Positions 11,040 through 21,879 of a stretch of 64,000 nucleotides of DNA are shown piece by piece. Position numbers and translations under genes: made by a program. The DNA lies in assembly GCF_000003815.2 (NCBI RefSeq), contig NC_049979.1, positions 22,712,741-22,776,740 on the forward strand, in the 5' to 3' direction. The stretch is from Branchiostoma floridae (lineage: Eukaryota; Chordata; Leptocardii; Amphioxiformes; Branchiostomatidae). Positions within the stretch are counted from its first letter, which is position 1. Each line of letters begins with the position of its first letter. The notes under the pieces were generated by a model that saw only the letters and a program-made list of their open reading frames with translations, did not search any database and was not told the origin of the DNA.

Positions 11040-12780
11040 GTTAACTGCATGAAAAATGGTGATATTGTTTTGTGTGTGGTAAGAAAACGTTGCCATAATT
11101 TGAATCCAAGTAAGGATTTCTTTGTACTTCAGACATTAAATCCAAGGGAAGAGTTTCGGTCGTGTATATTCAGTTAACCCTACCCAGGACAACAGCACAG
11201 GGGACGGGTAAAATTGTCAATTTGGACTGTTGGTCTTCTTAAAGAACAGAAGCAACAACATAACCAAGTGAATGTCTTTTAATGTCAAATATCATGAAGT
11301 TGATGTATGGTAAGACGATTTCGCTAACATTTACCGTGATGCTGCTATATTGTGCATTTTTGTAGCGCAGTCATTGTCATTGGCATTTGACACCAGGAAG
11401 ATCGAGCCAGAGCCAGGACAGCAATAGTACTAATGTGCACGAATGAGGAAGCCAACAAGCCGAGTAGGATTGTGCTCGTCATCTGCACTATAAGACATGG
11501 CAGGTATAAATTAAAGGAGCGACAGGAGACCGACAACATTGCGTAAATATATTTGAAAATCTTTATTAGACAGGGTCGCTTTTATACAGATATACAAGGA
11601 CGTCTTTTGATCCCCCTTGTAAGGCAGCTTTGCAGGTTATCAATATATGCAAAGGTATGTTTGTGAGTAGTTTTGGAGTGCTGACTTAAACTGCATCTAT
11701 CCTGTCTGTGCTACATAATTATTAAGCTGTTGAAAAAGGGGGGAGTTCACATGTGCTGAGAAGTGAGGAAGTTGTTAACAGCTATGATCTAGAGTATTTA
11801 TTTGTATTATGATTAAAGACTTTCATCATTTATCTTGATTGAAAAGGCTGAAATGTGGCAGTATACTTTACATTAAATGCTACGACACTATCGTACAGGC
11901 GCGGGGACCGGACGTTTGAATTCGGAGCACCCGCTTTCCCCTCAAATCTTACCCGTGTAGTCCGCAAGAGTGTAGATCTACTCAATATTGATGGTTAAGA
12001 GGAACTTTGAAAGAAAGAAAGAAATGTTAATTGATTACGCTAGGAATAGAAGGCAAAAGGATCGCACCCCAAACTTACTGTAGCAAAGACATTTCAAACC
12101 ATCTTAGCTTCTTCATAATTCCCAATACAGACCTGAACATGAATTCATTTTGGCCCGAGCTGGACTATTTACCTACCCTAACAATTTAAAATGATTTATT
12201 GTCAAATGTTCCTGGCACATTATATTTCATCATTATATTACATTTATTTCATCAGGGGCTTTATTTGAAACAAACCGCAGGGAATAAACAACAAACAGAA
12301 CCAATGCTACATCATTAGCGCTGTAAAGGCTTTGGCCGATGTGAGAATAGATGGATTGTATGCCAGCATTGTTGACCCTTGCACATTTATAAGAAGGCAT
12401 GAAAGGGAATGCTCTGTGTCATCCAGCAGCTTGGAAAACTAGTCCGTGTGCCTTGCTTAATACGACGCCAAATGCAAAAAGAAACAACGTTCCAGAATTC
12501 GCCAATGACAGACAGTAGGTATTCTGTTGGAGTGATACTGTTTCTGTTCTTTGTGACTAATGGTAGCATGGATACGTGTAAGCTTAAACTATAAACCATG
12601 GTGACCTTGTCCCGTTCTGTATTTTGGTCTACAGATTAAATCTGTAAGCAAATTTGGCTATTGTTTTTGACACAATGATAAATAGATGCAAATAATACTA
12701 TGTACATATGCTGATGTGTATTAAGTAGAAAGTAAAATGTTAACCGAACAAAAAGATACATTGTTTGCCAATCTAATATT
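11040..12780. other. no gene recognised
   Basis: Low-complexity and AT-rich stretches with short frames only. No domain, tandem repeat or strong exon boundary was found. Confidence 0.4.
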
Positions 12781-12795
12781 TATTCCTTGTTTTGA

Positions 12796-14127
12796 ATGCA
12801 ACCGGGCCTGGACTTCAGAAGAAGTGCCGGAAACTGGAAAAATGGAGCAGTTGTGTGCATTCCTAATGGTAACTTGACAGAATGTGACAACTGGAGGGGA
12901 TTGACGCTTCTTTCCATACCGGGGAAGGTGTATACCGCATGCATCCTGAACCGTATGAGAGATGCAGAAGACAAGGTTCTACGTGAACAACAAGCTGGAC
13001 TCCGCCCAAAGCGATCCTGTGCAGATCAGATATTCACCCTTCGTCTTATCATCGAAAAGTGTACAGAACTACAAGCCATTAGTTTTCACCAAGGTATTTG
13101 ATAGCATCCACAGGCCATCACTCTAGAATATCATATATGTTTATGGCATCCCAAGGAAGCTCATAGCCGCAATTAAACAAATATACACTAACTGAAAGTG
13201 CTGCGCGCGGACGGGTGAGGGATACAGTGGATGGTTTGAGGTGGTAAGCGGGGTCCGACAAGGATGCATATGCGCATGTTGTCACCAATCATTTTTTGCC
13301 ACGGCTATCGACTGGGTCCTTGCAACAACAACCGGAGGGAAAGGGATTCAATGGATACAGAACACAAAGTTAGCAGATCTTGACTTTGCTGATGATATAG
13401 CTCCTCTAGCAGACTGCACACAGGACCTACAACCCCTAGTGGAGGACATAGGCTCATCTGCAATTAGCAGTGGACTCACCATCAGCGCCAAAAAGACCAA
13501 GAACATGCTGATAGAGACGCATCCTCCCCCACAAGTGTGATCATCGACAAAATGATGTGGAAGTAGTGGAGAATTTTACCTACTTAGGAAGCTCCATCAA
13601 CAACGAAGGTCAGATTGATAAAGAGCTTCGACCAGCTTGGCAAGCAAGAAGCTCTCCCTTAGGATAAGCTGCGATTCTACAACAGCAATGTTCTCACCAC
13701 CCTGCTTTATGGATGTGAAACGTGGCACATAAAGTCAAGCCAAGAAAAGAAACTAGATGTCTTCGATAACAAATGTCTACGGAAAATACTAGGCATCAGA
13801 TCAGATGGGATGACTTCATACTCAACTCTGAAGTAAAAACTAGGACCAACCAACAACCAGTATCTGTGACAATCCGAATGCGGCGCTTGAGCTGGTTGGA
13901 CCACGTCATGAGACTTGCACCAGGCAGACTGGCAAACCAAATTCATGCACTGGTCTCACTGGTAAGAAACGCAGAGGTCGCCCCTAGGTGAACTACAGAC
14001 AGACCGTTGAGAGGGACCTCCAAGCAGTCAACATCAGCTGGAAGGATGTGGGGAGGATAGCTGCTGACAGAGCTTGCTGGTCTCATGTGTCGGACGACAC
14101 GGGAGCTCCTAAGTCTAAGCAATATTA
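12796..14127 (+). mobile_element. RTE/SR2-like LINE, RT core to C-terminus
   Basis: This is the most extensive LINE copy in the window. Blocks in order: 'NWRGLTLLSIPGK' (about 12890), 'REQQAGLRPKRSCADQIF' (about 12985), a degraded 'FDSIH' block (about 13095), 'GVRQGC' (about 13247), the catalytic FADD (about 13385), 'LLYGCETWHIKSS' (about 13705), 'NKCLRKILGI' (about 13770), then the C-terminal 'ERDLQAVNISWKDVGRIAADR' region near 14010-14070, read here in pieces. At least four frame changes and several stops separate them, so it cannot be translated. The endonuclease and 5' end are missing. It differs clearly from the RTE-like piece at 8.2 kb, so two lineages are present. Confidence 0.88.
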
Positions 14128-14402
14128 GACCATGCACTCGAGTACTCGTCCCTTGCTTTGTATCATAAAGATGTAGTTTAAGTGTTGTGAAATTATTGTT
14201 AGGTTGATGAACGTGTTGGACTACTAAAATTTAGTTTTATTGCTTTTGGACAACGTGGACAACACTATACATCGGACATCTCCAGATCTTTTCATATCTT
14301 GACTGTATTCGATCTAGCTATCTCGAAGACTGTATTTGATCTAGTTGTTATGTTAATTCGGGCCGGGGTGCTCTACGTATCTGCAACGTTACCTCAATTC
14401 CG

Positions 14403-14690
14403 TAGCAAAGTCCACTCTGATTGCATCATGATTTGTAAGAGTTGCAAACAATTGTACCTATATTTTTCCTTATCTATATATTTTTCAGACGGAACCCATT
14501 CCTAAAGAGTGAAGAGAAGGAGATACTGAAGTATGTGGCAAAATATGGGGGGAAAACATAGGAAAACCAATCACTGGCTAAAACATCTGGCAAGAAATCA
14601 GCAACGTAATCTCAGTACTTAGTAAAGTTCACTCTGATTGCATCATGAGTTGCAAACAATGATACCTATATTTCTACTTATCTATATATT
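14403..14690 (+). repeat. direct repeat flanking a Myb-like half exon
   Basis: About 80 bases around 14403-14485 (CACTCTGATTGCATCATGA and then a CCTATATTT...TATCTATATATTTTT stretch) recur at about 14629-14690 with small indels. The first copy ends in the acceptor of the exon at 14491. The repeat therefore looks like intron sequence copied on both sides of that exon. Confidence 0.6.
14491..14600 (+). pseudogene. Myb/SANT-like half-domain exon (first half)
   Basis: After a TTTTTCAG acceptor the frame reads 'NPFLKSEEKEILKYVAKYG', then, across a one- or two-base slip with a TAG, 'GKPITG.NIWQEISNVIS'. The pattern (acidic pair, IL-Y-V, glycine, then 'IWQE') matches the first half of Rap1/TERF2IP-type Myb domains and the half exons of the 49-64 kb array. 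No second half follows closely on this strand; the nearest are at 21.6-21.9 kb. The slip and stop make it a likely relic. Family assignment is by recalled pattern. Confidence 0.45.
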
Positions 14691-14802
14691 TTTATTGCCC
14701 AATATTTTTTCTTTGTTCACTGGTGTCCAATAACCACAAACTTCATATATCATCTTATTTACTTGCAGCTAAATATCTACGTAGACTCTTGTCTTGCTGC
14801 CG

Positions 14803-14840
14803 ATCGTCACATCTTTGTACTATCGTCACATCTTTGTACT
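14803..14840 (+). repeat. tandem 19-bp duplication
   Basis: The unit ATCGTCACATCTTTGTACT is present twice back to back. Confidence 0.9.
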
Positions 14841-15239
14841 TCTGCTGAAGTGATTTGCCAAGGGATTTGATACGAGGATATGTGATCATTCACTGACGAC
14901 TATTTGACTGTTAACCTTCAAACATATGCTAGGAATGGATTGTTTATTTACGGCATTGAGCGACATACAGTGGAAGCTATTACTGGTGATTAACCAGGGT
15001 GCCAAACAGGGCATGCATATTCTAACATTGGCATATATATATAAGAAATTGTTGATTTATGGAGAAGGCATGGCATCCCTTTTGTCCGATGTAGCCTCTG
15101 CATTTGAACTATAGGGACATTTTTTAATGTATTAAATTTGAAGTAAACCTTAGAGACAAAAATGATGCTTAGTAGGATTAAGTAGTAATAGACCAGACCA
15201 ACTTCTGCCTATACGCTGCCGTAGTAGCCTTAGGTAAAC

Positions 15240-16330
15240 TTGTTCCCCTAAGCAATGACAGCTCAGGTATTTCGCAAGCAACGTCGACGTCTTCCCCCAA
15301 ACCCCCTGTCCAAAACAAACAGAAGTCATATACAAGGCCATTACGGCTCATCAATGCAAACTTCCTGTCCCTTAGAAATAAGAATGTCGAATTGGAAACA
15401 TAAGTAGAACAGACAAAACCAGACACCTTTAGTAGAACAGACAAAACCAGACATCTTAGTGATTACAGACACTTGGTCTGATAGCACCTGCAATATTTCA
15501 CAATACTTCCCAAGCCACCTCAACATGCAAGTATTCTACAGGAAAAGACCAGGTGACAGCCATGGTGGTGTCTTGATAGCTGTTTCTATTGAATTCATAT
15601 CACAAGAACCTCACCTTGAGACCAACTGTGAAATGGTTTAGGTGAAGATTGAATGCTTGAATATATGTGAGTGCTATAGACCACAGTGCAAGTCTAGATT
15701 GTTAAGAAGAATCTATGGAAAGAATATGTAATAAACGTAATAACCACGTGTGGATTGTCGGGGATTTCAATTTCCCAACGTGTCATTGGACGGACCTTCA
15801 GGAGCCTGTACTTAAGCCAGACTGTCCCTACCCAGGTTTACACCGCCGGTTCCTGGAACTGCTCAGTAATCAAAATATGGCACAAATTGTGGACAAGCCA
15901 ACCAGGTACGATAACACTTTGGACTTAGTACTTATATCAAACGATAATTGTGTATGTACCTTACCCCCCATTGGTGACCATGACCTAGTATTTCTTGGGG
16001 AAGACTTACGGCCTCAAAAACAAAAACCTCGTAAAATGTACTTGTACAAACGTTCCTACTGGGAATCCATATTCAGTGATGAAATGGACGACTTCAAAAC
16101 TCAATTCCTAAAACTGGCTGAAAGTGACGCCGACGAGCTCTACAGCAGCTTTACTCATACACTATCCATTGGACCAGGTGTTGATAAATATGTACCCATC
16201 AAAATGTTTAACAGTAAGAAACGCCTTCCTTACAGTAACAGGGAAAGTCGACAGACTGACAGACGGCCTCCGATGGCAGGTCAACCGGGTCCGCAAAGTG
16301 AACGGGCGAAGAACATTCCTTTCTACTGAC
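15240..16330 (+). mobile_element. CR1-like LINE endonuclease domain
   Basis: The segment opens with a Pro/Ser/Thr-rich leader and 'PLRLINANFLSLRNKNVEL' (about 15342), followed by 'ILVITDTWSDSTC' (about 15450), where the usual ETW appears as DTW. 'GGVLIAVSIEFIS' follows at about 15568. The long open stretch 15715-16329 holds the catalytic 'GDFNFP' (15760) and 'GDHDLV' (about 15973), the APE-type endonuclease motifs that nick target DNA. After them comes the linker that would lead to RT, which is absent. A TAG interrupts at about 15640 and frame changes occur before 15715. Glu is replaced by Asp in the metal-binding ETW position. Confidence 0.85.
15402..15456 (+). repeat. 27-bp tandem duplication inside the LINE
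   Basis: The sequence AGTAGAACAGACAAAACCAGACA is repeated nearly back to back (about 15402 and 15429), duplicating a few codons of the endonuclease region. Confidence 0.8.
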
Positions 16331-16461
16331 ATGGTTATTTTCTAAATTGCATTGGATCATGACTTCAAGACGTATGCTGAGGTGTTCCATGGCACTGGTT
16401 TAGTTTGAGGTAAAACTAATGAATAATATCCTGAAATTGATACATTTGTCTTAATTGAAAT

Positions 16462-16612
16462 ATGAAAACAATCCAGCAAGTAGCTGACAGCTGCTTTGCT
16501 GTTGGTCATCTGACGACAAACAAGAAAGATCGTAGACTGCTGAAAAGGGCCCACGATAATGTGGTCACGCAGGCAACACAACAACCACTAGAATACTTGT
16601 GCACATACGACA
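16462..16612 (+). other. candidate coding exon, unidentified
   Basis: Open frame starting ATG, reading 'QQVADSCFAVGHL' and then 'KKDRRLLKRAHDNVV', before a CGACAG|GTTGAT sequence that could be a donor. The composition is polar and helical. No domain recognised. It lies between the LINE endonuclease and the HTH remnant below. Confidence 0.25.
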
Positions 16613-16994
16613 GGTTGATAATTACTTTCAGTTTTACAGTATAATTTTTGTACTTTCTTAGTCTATTTTCTGTTACGTGTGTCTTGCCCAGAAAACATGT
16701 GATAAAAAGACAAATACACAAAAGTCCACTATAATTTTCTTCTCTTATTTTCAGGACACAAAAAAATATGTTTTGATGTTACATTTGTTTATTGCCATTT
16801 TGCATTTTTTTAGTCATATAAGAACAATTCAAACAGATGGTGTTCATTGTGAGATGGGAGTGACACAGCAAGTTGGAACAGTTACTTATAACGTATTTGC
16901 TTATGTGCAATTGACTGAAAAGCTAACTCCTGGTAGATGTAATGTTACATGACTGTACTCTTACACTATTTTTTGGTGGTGAAAAACGTGTGGC

Positions 16995-17340
16995 CTGTTG
17001 GTCCTGGGACAAAGCTAAGTGGAAAGGATTTGCTGGTAATGACCCTGATGGCGCCCAATGAGGATCTGGCTGACAGGCTCGGCGTATCACCAGCCACATG
17101 CTCAAGTGCATGACACAAGAACTGTTTTCAAGCCTCGAGAAAAAGTATAGAGAAAGCAGGAGATAGCAGAGGTTCGTGAGCAGGCTCCTGGGCGACCCAG
17201 ATGGACTTCGAGAAGCTGTTTTGGGGGCAAGGAATGTTGGCCTTTGCCCGGTCAAGACCTTTGCAGCGAAGTACCCGACTGTTACTACTGGCAAATATGT
17301 AACGCATCTGACATATTTTTTAAAATACTTGCACACCATG
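16995..17340 (+). mobile_element. Harbinger/IS4EU-like transposase HTH remnant
   Basis: Near 17012-17100 a frame reads 'LSGKDLLVMTLMAPNEDLA' followed by 'DRLGVSPATCSS'. This resembles the helix-turn-helix that precedes the DDE domain in Harbinger/IS4EU-type transposases ('LA-RFGVS-S'). The next stretch (17100-17340), in another frame, reads 'MLKCMTQELFSSLEKKY' and later 'GLCPVKTFAAKYPTVTTGKY', with a stop between. The DDE part is not present. Frames are broken. Assignment is by pattern only. Confidence 0.45.
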
Positions 17341-17715
17341 TGCAGGTGACTATTTTCTTTTACTCACAAGGCTAGTAAATGAAAATGTAGATTAACTAGA
17401 ATCCATGACATGGTTCTGATATGTTAAATTAGAGATCTTGCTTTGGAGGCTCAAGGACGATAATCAGATGGCTTGAAATCGTTTTGGCAGTCGATAAGCT
17501 TATTAAGATATTGTTCCCGATTTTTCCACACCAGAGCATAATTCTATGTTTGTTGTTAGACACTAAGTACTCTTTTGTGTTTTAATCATGGGCCTTTAAA
17601 GATTACGTGATCTAAGTCATCAAGTACTAGTTATCTATTTTGTTCTTCTAAGAAACGCACAACATGTTTATCTAATTCTATGCAGGTGACCTAAGGCAAC
17701 AACTTGGCTAGACCA

Positions 17716-17896
17716 AGAGGCAAGGAGACTATGTGGTCCAAAATGACTATGGGAATAAGGACTACACTTTCAGAAGAAAGCTGTTGGAAGCTGCCGTGCA
17801 CAAGCGCCAGGAGTTTGATGAGTCTTGTGGAGACAAGGTGTCCCAAAAGCCCAACTTGCCCCTTAACATTGCCCCTATTCCCAGGCCAGACAAATA
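17716..17896 (+). other. candidate exon upstream of the 19-kb gene
   Basis: An acceptor CTATGCAG ends at about 17685. From about 17716 one frame is open to TAA near 17896, reading 'QGDYVVQNDYGNKDYTF', 'RRKLLEAAVHKRQEFD', ending 'NIAPIPRPDK'. Charged and hydrophobic residues alternate as in a real protein. The first codons after the acceptor hold a TAG in this frame, so the exon start or the frame may be damaged. No family recognised. It may belong to the gene whose clear exons lie at 19.1-20.0 kb. Confidence 0.35.
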
Positions 17897-18896
17897 ACAT
17901 TGCACAGTACCTTTCAATGTTTGCAGACTAGTTAACAAATCCCCTTTGGAAATATTCTGTTTTCATTGTCATTTTCTCCTTTTGGTGATTTACGTGCTTT
18001 ATATGACAAAATTACATGTCGTTTGTTTTTGAAATGCATCAAAACTGCTTCATTTCTCGTAGACACTAAGAATGTAGAGATATATTAATGCTTCGGTAGT
18101 TTTAAGTTCTTCAATACATTTTCTTTCTGTTTCAGACTTTACACTGTCTTCTGCTACACAGCTGACACAATTATACCCAGTCAAGATCTCCAAAAACATC
18201 CAACAACCAGGAAGTTACAATGCAAGTCAAGATAATATCAATTGACAATTGAGGACACCACAGATATCTCCAAGGGTACCAAAGAATTCGCAAAACAGGA
18301 ATGCAAGGCATGTGAAGACAGTGGCTTCGTTCGTTTCATAGGTCTGACATCTATGATTCATACAATTGTCATGTCACCACTGGGTCCTGCTGTACACAGT
18401 ACAATATTTTATTGCTGCATAAATCACAGATTGACATTAATATCACAGGCTCTTATAGTAAAACAATACTAGGCTAATTGCTATACCAATTTATTTACTT
18501 GATATTGTTTAAGTACAATAAGATATGGGTAGAATAATTGCATCTGATAACGCTGCTGTTGATTGTTAGCAAGAGACCATATTGTCGGTTTTATTCATAA
18601 GTAATACCAGTAAAAAATTATGTCAAATGAGGGAGACCAGGTTCATTAGCTGTTTTCACTTGCTCCACATTCATGTTTTGGTTTCTATAGATATATCTAC
18701 TTTTAGAACTTAACATTTAAGAATAAACAGGTAGACCTGTACCCAAACAGGGACCTGCGTGTTCTTAGGCAGCAGATATTTGACAAGTAAAGTAAACATG
18801 TTTGAAATATAACTTATTATGTAAATTTGCTACAAAAATAAAGCAAGACGTATGGTAGTCGCACGCACGTATGGTAACAAAGATTTTTCTCTTTAG

Positions 18897-18963
18897 AGAA
18901 GACGCGATGAGATCTACATATCAAGTGACAGCCTTCCCGTGATGAGTGATAGCCTCTGCCTGT
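18897..18963 (+). other. candidate internal exon of the 19-kb gene
   Basis: Bounded by TTTCTCTTTAG and GTAAGC. The enclosed frame reads 'RRRDEIYISSDSLPVMSDS'. Exon length leaves one base over, which fits a downstream start at 19085 in phase. Confidence 0.4.
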
Positions 18964-19084
18964 GTAAGCATGCTTTCTTCTTTGTCAGGATGTCAAATTG
19001 ATTGTTGTCACAATTACGTCTGTCCATTACATAGTCGTACGCATGCGCACATGTCAACGACGATGGCCGAGACTATCCGCTAAG

Positions 19085-19985
19085 GCCAAAGTTTTCCTGA
19101 TCCGATGCAAGACAGTACAGGGGAGCATTACAGACCCTTCACTGACGCCCATGGACGTGAAACAACTGAAGCTGACCGGCCCATTCTGAAAGTATCCCGT
19201 ACAACTGGTCATGGCGTGCCAATCTCACCAAATCCAGAGAACTCAAGAGGTGTTGTAATATGTGTGGACTGCAACAAGCCAAGGACTTGGGCAAAGAAAC
19301 CGGGTAGAACAACTGTAAGAAGAGGTAATGTACACCTGTGGCGTGTCCTGGACCCCGGAGGTCCACCCTCTGAGGGACATCTGTTTTGTGAGCATGTGAA
19401 TAATTATATGCATATTATATATCTTTGAGATAAAGTTTTTTTTTCATTAAAGTTTTCATCAAAAGATAAGTATTGTTTTTGTCCTTAGTTTTAGCTTAGC
19501 AGGTAGTAATGGTTTGTGCTAGCTTCTAACACGATTTTTTATTTCTTATTTTCAGACTGGTTTTGTGCAATTGTCTCATGTTCTTCACTAGTGGAAGCGT
19601 ACTGCTACTTGGCTCGAGTAAAGTCGAGGGCCCTAACCATCTTGCCATTGGCATGCTGGACTTGTGGGGAAACGGACACTCTTCCAGTTTCTCCGGTAGG
19701 ATGGGAAGTGTTTCAGACTATCCACCCAGTGTACCAGGTACATGAAAATGTGTGGTGTATCTCATTTTTTATTGTATTGAAGTTTTGCTGTATATTTCCC
19801 TCCAAAACATTCATTCTCACCTGCATTATTTGTTTACACTTAATGCCAAGTTTGGACAAATAAATTCCAAGACCAGGTAAATAATTTCTGCATACCATGT
19901 CATTTTTCTGTAGGTGTGCAAAACCAGTGGCATTTTAGAGAGGACGAGAGTCAAGAGGATGAGAGATAAAGCAGACGACAACTGA
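19085..19985 (+). CDS. three-exon coding end of an unnamed cysteine-motif protein
   Basis: Three pieces join in frame: about 19085-19387, 19556-19737 and 19914-19985. The 19387|19388 donor (GTGAGC) and TTTTCAG acceptor share a split codon; the 19737|19738 donor and CTGTAG acceptor join in phase 0. The stop is TGA at 19983-19985. The protein shows 'YRPFTDAHGRETTEADRP', 'GVVICVDCNKPR' (CxxC), 'VSCSSLVEAY', 'CWTCGETD' (CxxC), 'IHPVYQVCKTSG' and a basic end. I recall similar multi-cysteine proteins in amphioxus and cnidarian gene sets, function unknown, often multicopy. Around 19318-19390 the better family match ('VMYTCGVS', 'HPLRDICFV') is in the +1 frame, so an indel may have altered that stretch. 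The true start is unknown; candidate exons lie upstream. Confidence 0.55.
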
Positions 19986-20002
19986 GGACAACAGACTTTC
20001 AG

Positions 20003-20520
20003 GTAGGTACGGTTTCTATTTTATTTAATGTAATAGATGTTTTTTTAACAAACTATAATTCTACAATGTATCTTCAAACTCTTATCTGAACTCTTAAATC
20101 AACTCGATCCAAAACTGTTCAAGCACCTTATTGTGTCCATGTGCACTAAGTACAATGTAACTGTAATGGGTACGAATACATCTACCGAGGTCAAGCAATA
20201 AAAAATGCCTTTTACATTTCTCTGCAGGCATCTAACAGCGGAGAAGCAAGGAAAGACCAGTTGTTGAATAGATTATTTCACCAATGTGTGGGGCGTAGAG
20301 GAGAGCAAGAGATCCTTTTTATCTATTTCTTTTTACCTTTGATATTTGAGATCGAGATCCTTTAATGTATGAAAGTGACACTAGACATACTTGCAGGGTT
20401 AACAGGTAGGCTTCGTTTCACCTGACAACGCAGTTAACTACAACTAACTCTATCTGTGCAGAGAGGAGCAAGCAAGGACATTTATGTATCAATGCAATGT
20501 TGGGAAAGCACGTTAGTTGG
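20003..20520 (+). other. probable spliced 3' UTR of the 19-kb gene
   Basis: The stop-containing exon ends in TTTCAG|GTAGGT at 20002/20003, a strong donor after the stop codon. Candidate acceptors follow at CTCTGCAG (about 20228) and CTGTGCAG (about 20461), each leading into purine-rich, non-coding sequence. This suggests non-coding terminal exons. Confidence 0.35.
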
Positions 20521-20879
20521 TGTCATACAATAGTGATATGAACATTCTTCCTTGTTGATGTCTGCTGAGAATGTTTTTATGCTGTACCTTGAATGCAGTG
20601 AAGGCACTTCATCATCAAGTATGAACTTTTGTGATGTGCAGGCCTTTTACCCATACTTTTTGCGTTGCTGAAGACTTCTTTGCTATGTTTTAGTTTCTGG
20701 AATGCAATATCAATATTGGAAAAGTCTTGAGATTTTTGCATCAGGCATTTTTATGTTCTTGTTTATCTGTGAAGTATAGTTGAGCATCTTGGGACTTGGT
20801 TAGGCCTTGTAAGTACAATTTTCTCGTGTACATTCTACTTGTGCAAGCTGCTGGGGTGTAGGGAGTTCTTATACTTTCA

Positions 20880-21060
20880 AACCACATTATGAAGAAAGCC
20901 AACCAAAGACTGTTCATGCTACGTAAGCTAAGACAGTTTAACCTCTCCCGTGAAGAGTTACTGCTCTGTTATAGGACGTTCGTTCGCCCTACTACAGAAT
21001 ACGCCACACCAGTATGACGCGCAGATCTCACCACACAGCAACGGGTGAGGATTGAATCCA
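20880..21060 (+). mobile_element. CR1-like LINE RT C-terminal fragment
   Basis: Frame reads 'KKANQRLFMLRKLRQFNLS', then 'LLLCYRTFVRPTTEYATPV' and 'LTTQQRVRIE'. This is the block after the RT thumb in CR1-type elements ('VRP-LEYA-PVW'). The expected Trp after PV is replaced by a stop. Only this short piece is present. Confidence 0.8.
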
Positions 21061-21099
21061 ACAAAACCGAGAGCTATAGAAATATCAACACTTCCCCAG

Positions 21100-21500
21100 A
21101 TACTACCGCTGAGATAGAAATAATCCACACTGGATCGAACGATATGTACAATACTAAAGCCCGACCAATAGTGTGGACATATGTGTTGAGCAGACGCGCA
21201 AACCAAGCCACTCTACAAAAAACGTCCTACTCAAATGCGAAGATCGAATAATCGGGTTCTACGAAGGGGAATGGATTTGGAGTCAAGGCTTAATAGTAAT
21301 ATATCTGCGTACAGTGCCACAATTAGAAAGTTGTGCCAGGAAGACAATAAACTCGTATATGTCAGGTATATTGGAGGCCAAAACGCTGTACAAGCCTGAC
21401 GGCATACACATCAGACCCGACACTGGGGTTTGCCTGATGGTCGCAGACGTGATGCGGACACTACGACATGTTTGCAAAGATCATTTCATGGTGGTAGCTC
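21100..21500 (+). pseudogene. SGNH-hydrolase-like segment
   Basis: Near 21112 the frame reads 'EIEIIHTGSNDMYNTKARP', resembling the GxND block III of SGNH/GDSL hydrolases ('VIHTGTND'). After a frame change near 21170, the frame 21173-21535 continues and reaches 'AKTLYKPDGIHIRPDTGV' (about 21380-21430), matching the DG-H block V with the catalytic Asp and His. SGNH domains of this kind occur in ORF1 of CR1-type LINEs and in other marine-invertebrate mobile elements. The N-terminal GDS block was not seen. The frame change implies a broken copy. It abuts the CR1-like RT end. Confidence 0.55.
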
Positions 21501-21604
21501 TCCCTAAAATCGACAAAAGCAAAAATTGGCAATAGCAGAAACAAAGCACTGGTTTTACTAAATTACAGAACCCTGCAAAAAACGTATGAGTTTGGTATCG
21601 CACT

Positions 21605-21870
21605 CACAAACCTACTCCAGATCACAAAGTACTCATCGTTATCCATAAAAATAAAATACATGAGGTTTCTCAAAGGCAGCGATGATAAATACAACCTGAG
21701 AGAGAGACTACAATACATAAGGCTACGGTACTCCAGATTCAAAAACCTTAAGGTTTAACCTCAATCTACTCCAGATTACAAAGCACTCATGGTCCTCCAT
21801 GAGGGAATATTACATCAGACGACTGAAGGGAAAGGAACATTTATTTGACCTCTCAGAGGGCCCGAGTGAG
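21605..21870 (+). repeat. two tandem Myb-like second-half units
   Basis: Two related units about 146 bp apart: the first (about 21609-21695) reads 'LLQITKYSSLSIKIKYMRFL', the second (about 21755-21860) 'LLQITKHSWSSMREYYIRRL' followed by 'KGKEHLFDLSEG'. The DNA CTACTCCAGAT(C/T)ACAAAG is shared. The second strongly resembles the C-terminal half of Rap1/TERF2IP-type Myb domains ('LTxHSWxSxxxxYLKHLRG'). The first is more diverged. No first half sits just upstream. Confidence 0.5.
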
Positions 21871-21879
21871 GGTTAGTTT

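Noticed and set aside
16741-16960. Exon after the TTATTTTCAG acceptor near 16755
   Set aside because: The frame is AT-rich, hydrophobic and low in complexity, with no partner or motif; likely chance.
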